From Pelagimonas sp017744045 (GTDB taxonomy: Bacteria > Pseudomonadota > Alphaproteobacteria > Rhodobacterales > Rhodobacteraceae), in assembly GCF_017744045.1 (NCBI RefSeq), contig NZ_JAGHRD010000013.1: 64,000 nucleotides of DNA. The stretch is one strand, 5' to 3'. Shown here piece after piece: positions 7,461-16,242 of the stretch. Below the pieces are notes generated by a model. The model saw nothing but the letters and a program-made list of their open reading frames with translations. It was not told where the DNA came from and ran no database searches. Numbering within the stretch: the first letter of the stretch is position 1; each line of letters begins with the position of its first letter. The position numbers were made by a program, and so were the translations under genes.

Positions 7461-9716
7461 ATGGAAACCGGCGTCAAAATACGGGTGCGAGGGCAAGTGC
7501 AAGGGGTGGGATTTCGCCCCTTTATCTGGCAATTGGCGCAACGCTTTGACCTGCGCGGGCAGGTCTTGAACGATCCCGAAGGGGTTTTGATCTTTGCCTG
7601 CGGGGATGACACGGCGCGCTTTACCGATGCGATCCGGTCCGAGGCTCCGCCTTTGGCGCGTGTCGATGCGGTCGAAACCGAACCGGTTCAGTTTGAACCG
7701 GGGGCAGGTTTTGAGATTGCGGCCTCGCAAGGGGCTGGGGCCGAGACACGTGTTACCCCGGATGCCGCCACCTGTGCCGCCTGTCTGTCCGAGATTCGAG
7801 ATCCAAAGGATCGGCGCTTTGGCTATGCCTTTGCCAATTGCACCCATTGCGGACCACGTTTCACCATCCTTCGGGCTTTGCCCTATGATCGTGCGCAGAC
7901 GACTATGGCTCCGTTTGAGCTCTGTGCAGAGTGTCAAAGCGAATATGACACCCCCGCAGATCGCCGGTTTCACGCGCAGCCCGTTGCCTGCCCAAAATGC
8001 GGCCCGCGCCTGTGGATTGAACCCGGGCAGGGTGGTGATCCGCTTGAGGAGGCGGCGCATGTTTTGCGGCAGGGAGGTGTTTTGGCTGTAAAAGGCTTGG
8101 GTGGCTTTCACCTTGCGGTCGATGCAACCAACAGCGAGGCGATATCGCTTTTGCGTCAACGCAAACATCGCCCGGCCAAGCCCTTTGCCTTGATGGCGAC
8201 CTTGGAGATTGTGGGGGCGCATTCTCACCTGTCAGATCAGGAAAGCGCCTTGCTGCAAGAGGCCGCCGCGCCCATCGTCTTGCTGGAGCGCAAGAGCAAC
8301 GATTTGCCGGATGAGCTGGCGCCGGGCCAATCGACCCTGGGCTGGATGTTGCCCTATACCCCGCTGCATCATTTGTTGCTCGACAAGATCCAGCGCCCTT
8401 TGGTCATGACCAGCGGAAACCTTTCAGGCGAGCCGCAAGTCATCGGGAACGACGAAGCGCGGGACAAGCTGGGTGCTTTTGCCGATGCCTTTTTGATGCA
8501 TGATCGCGAAATCGCGCGGAGGCTGGATGACAGCGTCGAGCGGGTCACGCCCCATGGGCGTATGGTCTTGCGCCGCGCCCGAGGCCGTGTGCCGGGCACC
8601 TTACCCTTGCCACAAGGGTTCGAAGACTGCCCGCCGATCACCGCCTATGGTGGACAGATGAAGGCTGCGATTTGTCTGATCAAGAATGGGCAGGCGCTGT
8701 TGGGTCATCATTTGGGTGAGTTGGACGAGGCCTTGACCTGGGATGCCTTTTGCCAGGCGGATCGGGACTATGCCGAGCTGTTCGATCAATCACCCGAGAT
8801 TGTGGCCTGTGATCTGCACCCCGAATTTCGCGCCAGCCAATATGTACAAACCAAGGGCGTGCCGGTGGTCCCAGTGCAGCATCACCATGCTCACTTGGCC
8901 GCCTGTCTGGCTGAAAATGGCTGGCCCTTGGACGGGGGCAAGGTGGCGGGGATCATTCTGGATGGCATCGGACTTGGGACGGATGGCACGGTTTGGGGTG
9001 GAGAGGTCCTATTGGGCGACTACCGCGGGTTTGAGCGCCGCGCTTGGCTCAAACCGGCCCCGTTGATCGGCGGCGACATGGCGTCGCGCGAACCATGGCG
9101 CAACGCGCTTGTCCGACTAGACGGGGCGGGGCTGTCCAAATGGGCGGACATTCTGTTCGCTGACCAGCCTCTGGAAATCGCGCGGCAGGCGGCTGCCTCG
9201 GGACTGAACTCACCCGTTTGCTCCAGTGTGGGGAGGCTGTTCGACGCGGTTGCGGCGGTTTTGGAAAACAGCACTGAGGCGCAGAGCTTTGAGGGGCAGG
9301 CGGCGATGCGGCTGGAAACGCTTGCGCAGCCTTCAGAAGCGGCGGAAGCGTTGGGCATCGATTGGGCAAAGCGGACGGGACACAGCCCGGGGCCTGAAAT
9401 CGAAACCGATGTGCTGTTTCGCCGTCTGATCCGGGACATGACACAGGGTGGACAGACACGGCCCACGCTGGCCTTTGCTTTTCACCAATGGCTGGTGATC
9501 CAATTCGCGCTCCGAGCGCTACGCTTGGTGCGCGATGGCGAAGCCCAAGCGGTGGTCCTGTCTGGTGGGTGTTTTCAGAACGCCTTGTTGCTGGATTTGA
9601 CTGTGCAAGCGCTCGGCGATGTCCCGGTTCTGATCCACACCAAGACCCCCGCCAATGACGGCGGGCTGGCGCTTGGTCAGGCTGTCGTGGCGGCGGCCAA
9701 GGCGGTAAGTCGCTGA
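7461..9716 (+). CDS. hypF: Hydrogenase maturation carbamoyltransferase HypF
   Basis: A 751-residue protein with the full HypF architecture. It has an N-terminal acylphosphatase domain (RVRGQVQGVGFRPFIW, about 5-90), two zinc-finger-like motifs (CAAC...CTHC and CAEC...CPKC, about 105-190), a YrdC-like domain (KGLGGFHLAVDA onward) and a Kae1/carbamoyltransferase-like C-terminus (HHHAHLAACLAE, LSGGCFQNALL). It turns carbamoyl phosphate and ATP into carbamoyl-adenylate and passes the group to HypE for the Fe-bound CN ligands. ATG 7461 gives a normal N-terminus; GTG 7458 is an alternative. Confidence 0.94.
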   Translation: METGVKIRVRGQVQGVGFRPFIWQLAQRFDLRGQVLNDPEGVLIFACGDDTARFTDAIRSEAPPLARVDAVETEPVQFEPGAGFEIAASQGAGAETRVTPDAATCAACLSEIRDPKDRRFGYAFANCTHCGPRFTILRALPYDRAQTTMAPFELCAECQSEYDTPADRRFHAQPVACPKCGPRLWIEPGQGGDPLEEAAHVLRQGGVLAVKGLGGFHLAVDATNSEAISLLRQRKHRPAKPFALMATLEIVGAHSHLSDQESALLQEAAAPIVLLERKSNDLPDELAPGQSTLGWMLPYTPLHHLLLDKIQRPLVMTSGNLSGEPQVIGNDEARDKLGAFADAFLMHDREIARRLDDSVERVTPHGRMVLRRARGRVPGTLPLPQGFEDCPPITAYGGQMKAAICLIKNGQALLGHHLGELDEALTWDAFCQADRDYAELFDQSPEIVACDLHPEFRASQYVQTKGVPVVPVQHHHAHLAACLAENGWPLDGGKVAGIILDGIGLGTDGTVWGGEVLLGDYRGFERRAWLKPAPLIGGDMASREPWRNALVRLDGAGLSKWADILFADQPLEIARQAAASGLNSPVCSSVGRLFDAVAAVLENSTEAQSFEGQAAMRLETLAQPSEAAEALGIDWAKRTGHSPGPEIETDVLFRRLIRDMTQGGQTRPTLAFAFHQWLVIQFALRALRLVRDGEAQAVVLSGGCFQNALLLDLTVQALGDVPVLIHTKTPANDGGLALGQAVVAAAKAVSR

Positions 9717-9931
9717 CCGCCCACCATGGAAGTCGGTTATCCACTGGCCGCTCGGACCAAGGATGAGAGGCGGGTTTTTATCGGTAACCGTCTGACATTG
9801 CTTTTTTTAATTCGTTTCTCAAGAATTTCGCCAGATTTCTTTTTTTCCCGCTCCGGTCTTGTTTTGCTCAGGATGAAGGGGTGCGCACTGCTCGTATCCC
9901 GGTGGAAACAGGACCTGCGGGAGGACCAGCA
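9717..9931 (+). promoter_or_regulatory. Upstream regulatory region of hupSLC
   Basis: A 215-base gap between hypF and hupS, markedly AT- and T-rich in 9775-9865 against GC-rich neighbours. This is where the HupR- and IHF-dependent promoter sits in R. capsulatus. No exact TTG-N5-CAA HupR site was found. TCAAGAATTTC near 9819 only loosely resembles an IHF site. The ribosome site GCGGGAGGA (about 9917-9925) precedes the TTG start of hupS. Confidence 0.45.
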
Positions 9932-11020
9932 TTGAGCCAGATTGAAACCTTTTACGACGTGATGCGCAGGCAGGGGATCACCCGCCGCAGCTTCATGAAG
10001 TATTGTTCCCTGACAGCCGCCGCATTGGGGCTGAGCCCAGCCATGGTGCCAAAGATCGCCCAAGCGATGGAAACCAAACCGCGCACGCCGGTGATTTGGG
10101 TTCACGGGCTGGAATGCACCTGCTGTTCCGAAAGCTTTATCCGCTCGGCGCACCCGTTGGCCAAGGATGTGGTTCTGTCGATGATCAGCCTGGATTACGA
10201 CGACACCCTTATGGCCGCGGCTGGCCATGCTGCAGAAGCGGCTTTTGAGGACACCATCCAGAAATACAAAGGCAACTACATCCTTGCCGTCGAAGGCAAC
10301 CCGCCTTTGAACGAGGATGGCATGTTCTGCATCACCGGCGGCAAGCCCTTTGTCGAAAAGCTGCGCCATGCGGCCAAGGATGCCAAGGCAGTGATCTCTT
10401 GGGGGGCCTGCGCCTCTTATGGCTGTGTGCAAGCGGCCAAACCCAACCCAACCCAGGCGACGCCGGTGCATAAGGTGATCACTGACAAGCCGATCATCAA
10501 GGTTCCGGGATGCCCGCCCATTGCTGAGGTCATGACCGGCGTCATCACCTATATGCTGACCTTTGACCGTCTGCCTGAACTGGACCGTCAGGGGCGTCCG
10601 GCCATGTTCTATGGGCAGCGTATCCACGACAAATGTTACCGCCGCCCGCATTTCGATGCTGGCCAGTTCGTCGAGCAATGGGACGATGAGAATGCGCGCA
10701 AGGGCTATTGCCTGTACAAGATGGGTTGCAAGGGCCCAACCACCTATAATGCCTGTTCCACCATCCGCTGGAACGAAGGCACGTCTTTTCCGATCCAATC
10801 GGGGCATGGCTGTATCGGCTGTTCCGAAGACGGTTTCTGGGATCAGGGCAGCTTTTATGATCGCGTGACCGATTTGACCCAATTCGGGGTCGAAGCCAAT
10901 GCCGACAAGGTTGGCATGGCAGCAGCGGGTGTTGTCGGGGCCGGGGTTGTCGCCCATGCCGCGATTACCGCTCTGAAAGCCGCGCAGAAGAAAACTCAGT
11001 CCAGCAAAGAGGAGGCCTGA
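9932..11020 (+). CDS. hupS: Membrane-bound uptake [NiFe] hydrogenase small subunit, O2-tolerant (group 1d) type
   Basis: TTG 9932 is chosen for the GGGAGGA before it and because SQIETFYDVMRRQGITRRSFMK matches the family N-terminus. The 362-residue precursor has a Tat signal (R18-R19-S20-F21-M22-K23), cleavage probably before Met46, and a C-terminal hydrophobic anchor (about 325-352). The proximal cluster has six cysteines: Cys62, Cys64 and Cys65 in ECTCCSES, and Cys160 and Cys165 in GACASYGC, plus a later Cys in VPGCPP. Cys64 and Cys165 correspond to the supernumerary Cys19/Cys120 that build the [4Fe-3S] cluster of O2-tolerant enzymes. It passes electrons from HupL to the cytochrome HupC. hupL starts 3 nt downstream. 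Confidence 0.95.
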   Translation: MSQIETFYDVMRRQGITRRSFMKYCSLTAAALGLSPAMVPKIAQAMETKPRTPVIWVHGLECTCCSESFIRSAHPLAKDVVLSMISLDYDDTLMAAAGHAAEAAFEDTIQKYKGNYILAVEGNPPLNEDGMFCITGGKPFVEKLRHAAKDAKAVISWGACASYGCVQAAKPNPTQATPVHKVITDKPIIKVPGCPPIAEVMTGVITYMLTFDRLPELDRQGRPAMFYGQRIHDKCYRRPHFDAGQFVEQWDDENARKGYCLYKMGCKGPTTYNACSTIRWNEGTSFPIQSGHGCIGCSEDGFWDQGSFYDRVTDLTQFGVEANADKVGMAAAGVVGAGVVAHAAITALKAAQKKTQSSKEEA

Positions 11021-11023
11021 TAG

Positions 11024-12814
11024 ATGGTCACGACTCCAAACGGTTTCGACCTCGACACTACCGGCCGCCGAATTGTGGTGGACCCCGTCACCCGTATCGA
11101 AGGTCATATGCGCTGCGAAGTGAATGTCGATGATGACGGTGTCATTCGCAACGCTGTGTCCACCGGCACCATGTGGCGCGGCCTTGAGGTGATCCTCAAG
11201 GGCCGCGATCCGCGTGACGCCTGGGCCTTTACCGAACGCATTTGCGGGGTGTGCACGGGCACTCATGCTTTGACTTCTGTGCGCGCTGTTGAGGATGCGC
11301 TGGGCATCACCATCCCTGACAATGCCAATTCGATCCGCAACATGATGCAGCTGAACCTCGAAATTCACGACCACGTCGTGCATTTCTATCACCTGCACGC
11401 TCTCGATTGGGTGAACCCGGTCAACGCCCTGCGCGCGGACCCAAAGGCGACGTCTGAATTGCAACAAGCGGTGTCTCCGTCACATCCGCTATCGTCGCCG
11501 GGCTATTTCCGTGATGTGCAGAACCGCCTGAAGAAGTTTGTCGAATCCGGACAGTTGGGCCTGTTCAAAAACGGTTATTGGGACAATCCAGCCTATCTGT
11601 TGCCCCCCGAAGCTGACCTGATGGCGACCACGCACTATCTGGAGGCGTTGGATCTGCAAAAGGAGATTGTGAAAGTCCACACGATCTTTGGCGGTAAGAA
11701 CCCGCATCCCAACTGGTTGGTCGGTGGCGTGCCTTGCCCGATCAACGTGCATTCCACCGGCGCGGTGGGTGCGATCAATATGGAACGGCTGAACCTTGTC
11801 AGCTCGATCATCGATAAATGCATCGAGTTCAACAAGAACGTCTATATCCCTGACGTCAAGGCCATTGGCGGGTTTTACAAGAACTGGCTCTATGGTGGCG
11901 GGCTCTCTTCTCAGGCCTGTCTGGCCTATGGCGACATCCCCGAGAACCCCAATGATTTCTCACCCGAGCAGCTGCATCTGCCGCGCGGGGCGATCATCAA
12001 TGGCAATCTCAACGAAGTGCTGGATGTGGATCCTCGCGACCCCGATCAGGTGCAGGAATTCGTTGATCACTCCTGGTACGATTACGGCACGCCGGGCAAG
12101 GGGTTGCACCCATGGGATGGTGTCACCGAACCTCGATACGAGCTTGGGCCAAACGCAAAAGGCACCAAGACCAATATCAAAGAGCTGGATGAGGCGGCCA
12201 AATATTCCTGGATCAAGGCTCCGCGCTGGAAGGGCCACGCAATGGAGGTCGGGCCATTGGCGCGCTACGTCGTTGGCTATGCCAAAGGGCATGAAGACAT
12301 CAAGGATCAGGTTGACGGGTTCCTGCGGGACATGGATCTGCCCTTTGACGCGATCTTCTCTACCCTTGGGCGCACCGCGGCACGCGCGCTGGAAAGCGAG
12401 TATTGTGGACGGTTGCAAAAGCACTTCTTTGACAAGCTGATCACCAATATCAAAAACGGTGACGAAAGCACAGCCAATATCGAAAAATGGGATCCATCGA
12501 CCTGGCCGAAAGAGGCCAAGGGCGTGGGCATGACCGAAGCGCCACGCGGGGCTTTGGGGCACTGGATCAAGATCAAGGATGGTCGGATCGAGAATTACCA
12601 ATGCGTTGTTCCAACCACCTGGAACGGGTCGCCGCGCGATACAGCCGGAAACATCGGTGCTTTTGAGGCCAGCCTGATGAACACCCCAATGGAACGCCCG
12701 GATGAGCCCGTCGAAATCCTGCGCACATTGCACAGTTTCGATCCCTGCCTTGCCTGTTCCACCCATGTCATGTCGCCCGACGGCGAAGAATTGACCGAAG
12801 TCAAAGTGCGCTGA
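11024..12814 (+). CDS. hupL: Uptake [NiFe] hydrogenase large subunit
   Basis: A 596-residue catalytic subunit. Ni-Fe ligands are RICGVCTGTH (Cys74, Cys77) and DPCLACSTH (Cys575, Cys578). After His581 there is a 15-residue tail (VMSPDGEELTEVKVR) that the protease HupD should remove after nickel insertion. It oxidises H2 at the periplasmic face of the membrane, carried through the Tat system with HupS. GAGGCCTGATAG precedes the ATG. Length and motifs are normal for group 1 hydrogenases. Confidence 0.96.
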   Translation: MVTTPNGFDLDTTGRRIVVDPVTRIEGHMRCEVNVDDDGVIRNAVSTGTMWRGLEVILKGRDPRDAWAFTERICGVCTGTHALTSVRAVEDALGITIPDNANSIRNMMQLNLEIHDHVVHFYHLHALDWVNPVNALRADPKATSELQQAVSPSHPLSSPGYFRDVQNRLKKFVESGQLGLFKNGYWDNPAYLLPPEADLMATTHYLEALDLQKEIVKVHTIFGGKNPHPNWLVGGVPCPINVHSTGAVGAINMERLNLVSSIIDKCIEFNKNVYIPDVKAIGGFYKNWLYGGGLSSQACLAYGDIPENPNDFSPEQLHLPRGAIINGNLNEVLDVDPRDPDQVQEFVDHSWYDYGTPGKGLHPWDGVTEPRYELGPNAKGTKTNIKELDEAAKYSWIKAPRWKGHAMEVGPLARYVVGYAKGHEDIKDQVDGFLRDMDLPFDAIFSTLGRTAARALESEYCGRLQKHFFDKLITNIKNGDESTANIEKWDPSTWPKEAKGVGMTEAPRGALGHWIKIKDGRIENYQCVVPTTWNGSPRDTAGNIGAFEASLMNTPMERPDEPVEILRTLHSFDPCLACSTHVMSPDGEELTEVKVR

Positions 12815-12825
12815 GGAGAGCCCAA

Positions 12826-13029
12826 ATGAAACACGCAATCATTGCCCTACTGCTGAGCGCAAACGCAGCCTTGGCTCATCAGGGACACGAAGCCGCTATT
12901 GTCGAAGGGGAAAGCCATTGGCTGACCCAGGGTGACCATCTTGTGATCGTGGCGCTTGCTGCGATTGCATCCGTCATGGCGGCGCGCCGTCTTGTTTCTG
13001 CCTGGCGTGGTGCCCGGCAGAAAGCATGA
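12826..13029 (+). CDS. Small predicted membrane protein between hupL and hupC
   Basis: A 67-residue protein preceded by GAGGAGAG before ATG 12826. Residues 1-17 (MKHAIIALLLSANAALA) look like a signal peptide ending in AxA. A short His-containing part follows (HQGHEAAIVEGESHWL), then one membrane helix (about 42-60) and a basic tail (RRLVSAWRGARQKA). It lies tightly inside the operon, 11 nt after hupL and 12 nt before hupC, so it is almost certainly co-expressed. It is not part of the classic R. capsulatus hupSLC set. I do not recognise a function; a small accessory to the hydrogenase-cytochrome complex or metal handling by the HxxH segment are guesses. Confidence 0.7.
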   Translation: MKHAIIALLLSANAALAHQGHEAAIVEGESHWLTQGDHLVIVALAAIASVMAARRLVSAWRGARQKA

Positions 13030-13041
13030 GGAGGGGCTGTC

Positions 13042-13782
13042 ATGACAGATACTCCCCATCTCGAAGGTGCCCATGCCGACCCCGAGGATCTGGCCAGCGC
13101 TTCGCGCCAGACTTCGGTCTATGTCTATGAGGTGCCGGTCAGGATCTGGCACTGGGTCAACGCCCTTGCAATTGTGGTGCTGTGCCTGAGCGGATATTTC
13201 ATCGGCTCACCACCGCCCTCCATGCAGATCGCCGAGGCGACACATCAGTTTGTCTTTGGCTATGTCCGCTTTGCGCATTTTGCCGCCGGGTGGATTCTGG
13301 CGATTGGTTTCCTTGGCCGCATCTACTGGGCGATATTTGGCAATCACCACGCCCGCCAGTTGTTCTATTTCCCGTTCTGGAATGGCGCCTATTGGAAAGA
13401 GGTCATTCACGAGTTGAAATGGTATCTGTTCCTAACGCGCGAGCCCAAGAAATATGTCGGGCACAACCCGTTGGCACAGCTGGCAATGTTCTTTTTCATA
13501 ACGCTGGGCGTCAGCTTTATGATTGTGACCGGCCTGGCGCTTTATGCCGAAGGGTTGGGGACAGACAGTGGTCTTTATGCCTTGTTCGGCTGGGTCTTTA
13601 CCCTGTTCGGCCATAACCCGCATATCGTCCATACACTGCACCATCTGGGTATGTGGTGGATTGTTATCTTTATGATTGTTCACATCTATGTGGCGATCAG
13701 AGAGGACATCATGAGCCGGCAATCCATCGTATCTACGATGATTTCGGGGCATCGCACCTTTAAGGATGACAGGCCTCAATAA
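13042..13782 (+). CDS. hupC: Ni/Fe-hydrogenase b-type cytochrome subunit
   Basis: A 246-residue membrane cytochrome b. It starts with VPVRIWHWVNALAIVVLCLSGYFIG and has four hydrophobic spans. Histidines are placed as haem ligands (RIWHW, VRFAHF, HTLHHLGMWW, IVHIY). It anchors HupSL to the periplasmic face and moves electrons to quinone. AGGAGGGGC precedes ATG 13042. It is the last gene before the hairpin at 13806. Confidence 0.93.
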   Translation: MTDTPHLEGAHADPEDLASASRQTSVYVYEVPVRIWHWVNALAIVVLCLSGYFIGSPPPSMQIAEATHQFVFGYVRFAHFAAGWILAIGFLGRIYWAIFGNHHARQLFYFPFWNGAYWKEVIHELKWYLFLTREPKKYVGHNPLAQLAMFFFITLGVSFMIVTGLALYAEGLGTDSGLYALFGWVFTLFGHNPHIVHTLHHLGMWWIVIFMIVHIYVAIREDIMSRQSIVSTMISGHRTFKDDRPQ

Positions 13783-13805
13783 GCACCAAGACGGCACGCG
13801 AATCG

Positions 13806-13835
13806 AAAAGGGCGGAGCGAAAGCTTCGCCCTTTT
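13806..13835 (+). terminator. Hairpin after hupC, probable terminator or attenuator
   Basis: AAAAGGGCG (13806-13814) pairs with CGCCCTTTT (13827-13835). The inner GAGC/GCTT extends the stem to 13 bp with one wobble, closed by a GAAA loop. The U-tract is part of the stem, so some read-through into hupD is expected. It separates the structural genes hupSLC from the maturation genes. Confidence 0.65.
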
Positions 13836-14059
13836 GGATTCCTGGTTTCCAAATTTTCTCCATTTCGGAAGTTTACTTTTCACCATGATGGCGGCTGAAA
13901 ATAAGATGAATCAGATATTATTCATTAAAATCAGCTTTCTAAAAGTATTCCTCGGTATACTGAACGTGGAGTGTGTTGCCCAACCAGGTTGGTCTAATTT
14001 CGGTTCCACGATAAATCGGAAAGTAAGCAGCCAGCTTCTAGGTTTGGGAGGACCGGAAC
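13836..14059 (+). promoter_or_regulatory. AT-rich gap upstream of hupD with a candidate internal promoter
   Basis: A 224-base AT-rich stretch in an otherwise compact operon. TATACT at 13956-13961 is a good -10 hexamer; the -35 region is weak. Downstream, CCAACC-A-GGTTGG (13980-13992) is a perfect palindrome. GGGAGGA at 14046-14052 serves the TTG start of hupD. No gene is seen in it. Confidence 0.4.
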
Positions 14060-14668
14060 TTGCCAGCAAATGTGCTCATCCTTGGAATCGGCAATGTTCT
14101 TTGGGCGGACGAGGGCTTCGGCGTACGTTGCGTCGAACAACTGGCCTCCAGATATGCGTTTGACAACAATGTCCGACTTTTGGACGGCGGCACCCAGGGC
14201 CTCTACCTTTTGCCATTTCTTGAGGAAGCGGACAGCCTGATTGTCTTTGATGCGGTTGATTACGGCCTTGAGCCGGGCACATTGAAAATCGTCGAAAATG
14301 ACGAGGTGCCCCAGTTCATGGGAGCCAAAAAAATGAGCCTGCACCAGACCGGATTTCAGGACGTGATCGCCACAGCGCAGTTGATGGGATACTGCCCCGA
14401 ACAACTGCTGCTGATCGGGTGTCAGCCCGAAGAGCTTGAGGATTATGGCGGCGGCTTGCGTGACCAGATTGCCGCCCGGATTGATCCAGCTATCGAGATC
14501 GCGCTTGAGCGTCTGCGCGGCTGGGGGATCGAAGCACGCAAGGGCAGCGGAGATCAGAGCCTGCTGGCGGATGCCTCCATCATGCGCGATGCCTATGAAG
14601 AAGGGCGGCCCGACGCCGCCTCGGCTTGTCGCACTGGTGACGATCGTTTCTTTCCGACAGCGAAATAG
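14060..14668 (+). CDS. hupD: Hydrogenase maturation endopeptidase HupD
   Basis: A 202-residue HyaD/HybD-family protease. TTG 14060 gives the family start (PANVLILGIGNVLWADEGFGVR) after GGGAGGA. Ni-binding acidic and His residues are present: Glu in ADEGFG, Asp in VFDAVDYG and His in MSLHQTGFQ. It removes the 15-residue tail of HupL once nickel is in place. The C-terminus is longer than in many homologues. hupF starts 3 nt after the stop. Confidence 0.92.
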   Translation: MPANVLILGIGNVLWADEGFGVRCVEQLASRYAFDNNVRLLDGGTQGLYLLPFLEEADSLIVFDAVDYGLEPGTLKIVENDEVPQFMGAKKMSLHQTGFQDVIATAQLMGYCPEQLLLIGCQPEELEDYGGGLRDQIAARIDPAIEIALERLRGWGIEARKGSGDQSLLADASIMRDAYEEGRPDAASACRTGDDRFFPTAK

Positions 14669-14671
14669 ACC

Positions 14672-14992
14672 ATGTGTGTCGGCATCCCCATGCAAATCCT
14701 TTCCGTCGATGGCATCGCTGCCCGGGCAAGCGACGGGCGAGAAGAGGCCACCATCGATTTGTCCCTCACTGGACCAGTGCCGGTTGGTGATTGGGTGCTG
14801 ACCTTTCTGGGCACAGCGCGCGAGGTGATTTCGGAAGATGAGGCGCGCAAAATCCTGGCGGCCCTAGAGGGGCTGCGCTCACTCATGCAGGGCGGTGACC
14901 TGGGCGACGCGTTTGCTGATCTCGAACAAACCAGCCCAACCCTGCCGCCGCATCTGCAAGCGGCGATGAAGAATGGCAAATCGGTCGCGTGA
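14672..14992 (+). CDS. hupF: HypC/HupF-family hydrogenase chaperone
   Basis: A 106-residue protein starting MCVGIPMQI, with the invariant Cys2 that contacts the Fe site or its HypD carrier. It has a beta-barrel body (PVPVGDWVLTFLGTAREVI) and a helical tail longer than in HypC. In R. leguminosarum HupF assists HupL maturation and protects it under oxygen. It is a paralogue of hypC at 20602. Confidence 0.92.
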   Translation: MCVGIPMQILSVDGIAARASDGREEATIDLSLTGPVPVGDWVLTFLGTAREVISEDEARKILAALEGLRSLMQGGDLGDAFADLEQTSPTLPPHLQAAMKNGKSVA

Positions 14993-15007
14993 CCAAAGGA
15001 GACATGC

Positions 15008-15391
15008 ATGACCCATCCCTTGATCGACAGGCTCAGCACCGAATTTGGCTGGCCGGTTCTGAATGACACTGACGCGGTAAATGCGTTTACCGACCGGCTC
15101 GGCGCGCATGTCCTGTTTGTTCCGGGTGATGCGGCGCGCAACCTGGAAACGGCGGATGTCGCCGTGATCCTGCCTGAGCTCAAAATGGCTTTTAAGGGCA
15201 AGTTTGATTGCGCCGTTGTGGGCGATGATATCGAAACCGATCTGCGTCAGAACACCCGCGTTCTGAAAACCCCCAGCCTGATTTTTTACCGCGACGGCGA
15301 CATGATCGGGAACATTCCCAAAGTGCGGGACTGGGATGAATACATGTTGCGGATCGCACAGATCCTCGCGCAACCGGTTGCAGCAGAATAA
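15008..15391 (+). CDS. hupG: Hydrogenase accessory protein HupG (HyaE family)
   Basis: A 127-residue thioredoxin-fold protein lacking a CxxC pair. VLFVPGDAARNLETADVAVILPEL and TPSLIFYRDGDMIGNIPKVRDWDEY match HyaE/HupG. The family binds the Tat signal of the small subunit as a proofreading chaperone. AAAGGAG precedes ATG 15008. It lies between hupF and hupH in the canonical order. Confidence 0.88.
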   Translation: MTHPLIDRLSTEFGWPVLNDTDAVNAFTDRLGAHVLFVPGDAARNLETADVAVILPELKMAFKGKFDCAVVGDDIETDLRQNTRVLKTPSLIFYRDGDMIGNIPKVRDWDEYMLRIAQILAQPVAAE

Positions 15392-15402
15392 GGGGAAACA
15401 GA

Positions 15403-16242
15403 ATGGTCAGCAATTTTCACATGCCGCCAGTGGGTTACGGTCCGGGATCACAACCCGCAGAAGAGAATGGCGAGCAGCTGGAATATATGAAAATGCCTCA
15501 GGACATGCGGGCCTATTCCACGCATATCCCCGAGGTTGAGGCCGGCGAAGAGCTTGCTCCGGCTTTGACCCTGTTGCGCGACATTGCGGCGGCAGCAGCG
15601 CGGGTTGGTCATGGGGCGGCGAATATCCAGTTTGACCTCTCGGACCTGGATGAGGCCAACCGGGCCCTGATCTCGGAGACCATGGGCGAGGGCGAAGTTT
15701 CGGTCAAAATTCATGATGTGCCCGCCATCGCTGCGCAGGAAAGCGTGTTTGCCGGAATCTGGTGTTTGCGCGGAGCGGGTTTGGACAAGATCGAAGTCGG
15801 TCCGGTCCCGCAGGGCGCGCTTGATCGTGCCTTTGAGCCACGTCGCAATGCGCAAGGGGTGAATGCCCCCAAAGCGCCGGGCGTGGTAAACGCGCCACCG
15901 CTTTATGTTGAGTTGGCCGACAAATCCGCAGCCTTTGACCCGGCGGCCGAGGCACATGTCGTCAACATGACCCTGCTGCCACATACAGAACAGGATTTGG
16001 CTTGGCTCGACACGGCAATGGGCCTTGGATCGGTTGACGTTCTGTCACGCGGCTATGGCAATTGTCGGGTCACGTCGACAGCCTTGCCCCATGTCTGGCG
16101 GGTGCAGTTTTACAATTCGATGGACACGTTGATCCTGGACACGTTCGAAGTCACCAGAATGCCCGAGGTGGTCATCGCGGCTGCTGAGGATTTGATCGAT
16201 AGCAGCGAACGGGTTGTCGAAGTTGTGGAGGCCATCACATGA
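15403..16242 (+). CDS. hupH: Hydrogenase accessory protein HupH (HyaF family)
   Basis: A 279-residue protein. The first part (MPPVGYGPGSQPAEENGEQL) is Pro/Gly-rich, and the C-terminal half has LSRGYGNCRVTSTALPHVWRVQFYNSMDTLILDTFEVTRMPEV, typical of HupH/HyaF. The family is needed for small-subunit or Fe-S assembly of membrane hydrogenases; the exact step is unsettled. GGGGAAA precedes the ATG and its stop overlaps hupJ by 4 nt. Confidence 0.88.
   Translation: MVSNFHMPPVGYGPGSQPAEENGEQLEYMKMPQDMRAYSTHIPEVEAGEELAPALTLLRDIAAAAARVGHGAANIQFDLSDLDEANRALISETMGEGEVSVKIHDVPAIAAQESVFAGIWCLRGAGLDKIEVGPVPQGALDRAFEPRRNAQGVNAPKAPGVVNAPPLYVELADKSAAFDPAAEAHVVNMTLLPHTEQDLAWLDTAMGLGSVDVLSRGYGNCRVTSTALPHVWRVQFYNSMDTLILDTFEVTRMPEVVIAAAEDLIDSSERVVEVVEAIT

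Noticed and set aside
9717..9931. HupR (TTG-N5-CAA) and IHF sites upstream of hupS
   Set aside because: No exact HupR site was found and the best IHF-like match has two mismatches; only the AT-rich region is reported.
9737..11467. Long open frame on the minus strand across hupS and hupL
   Set aside because: It lies opposite two certain genes with conserved motifs and has no family signature or ribosome site.
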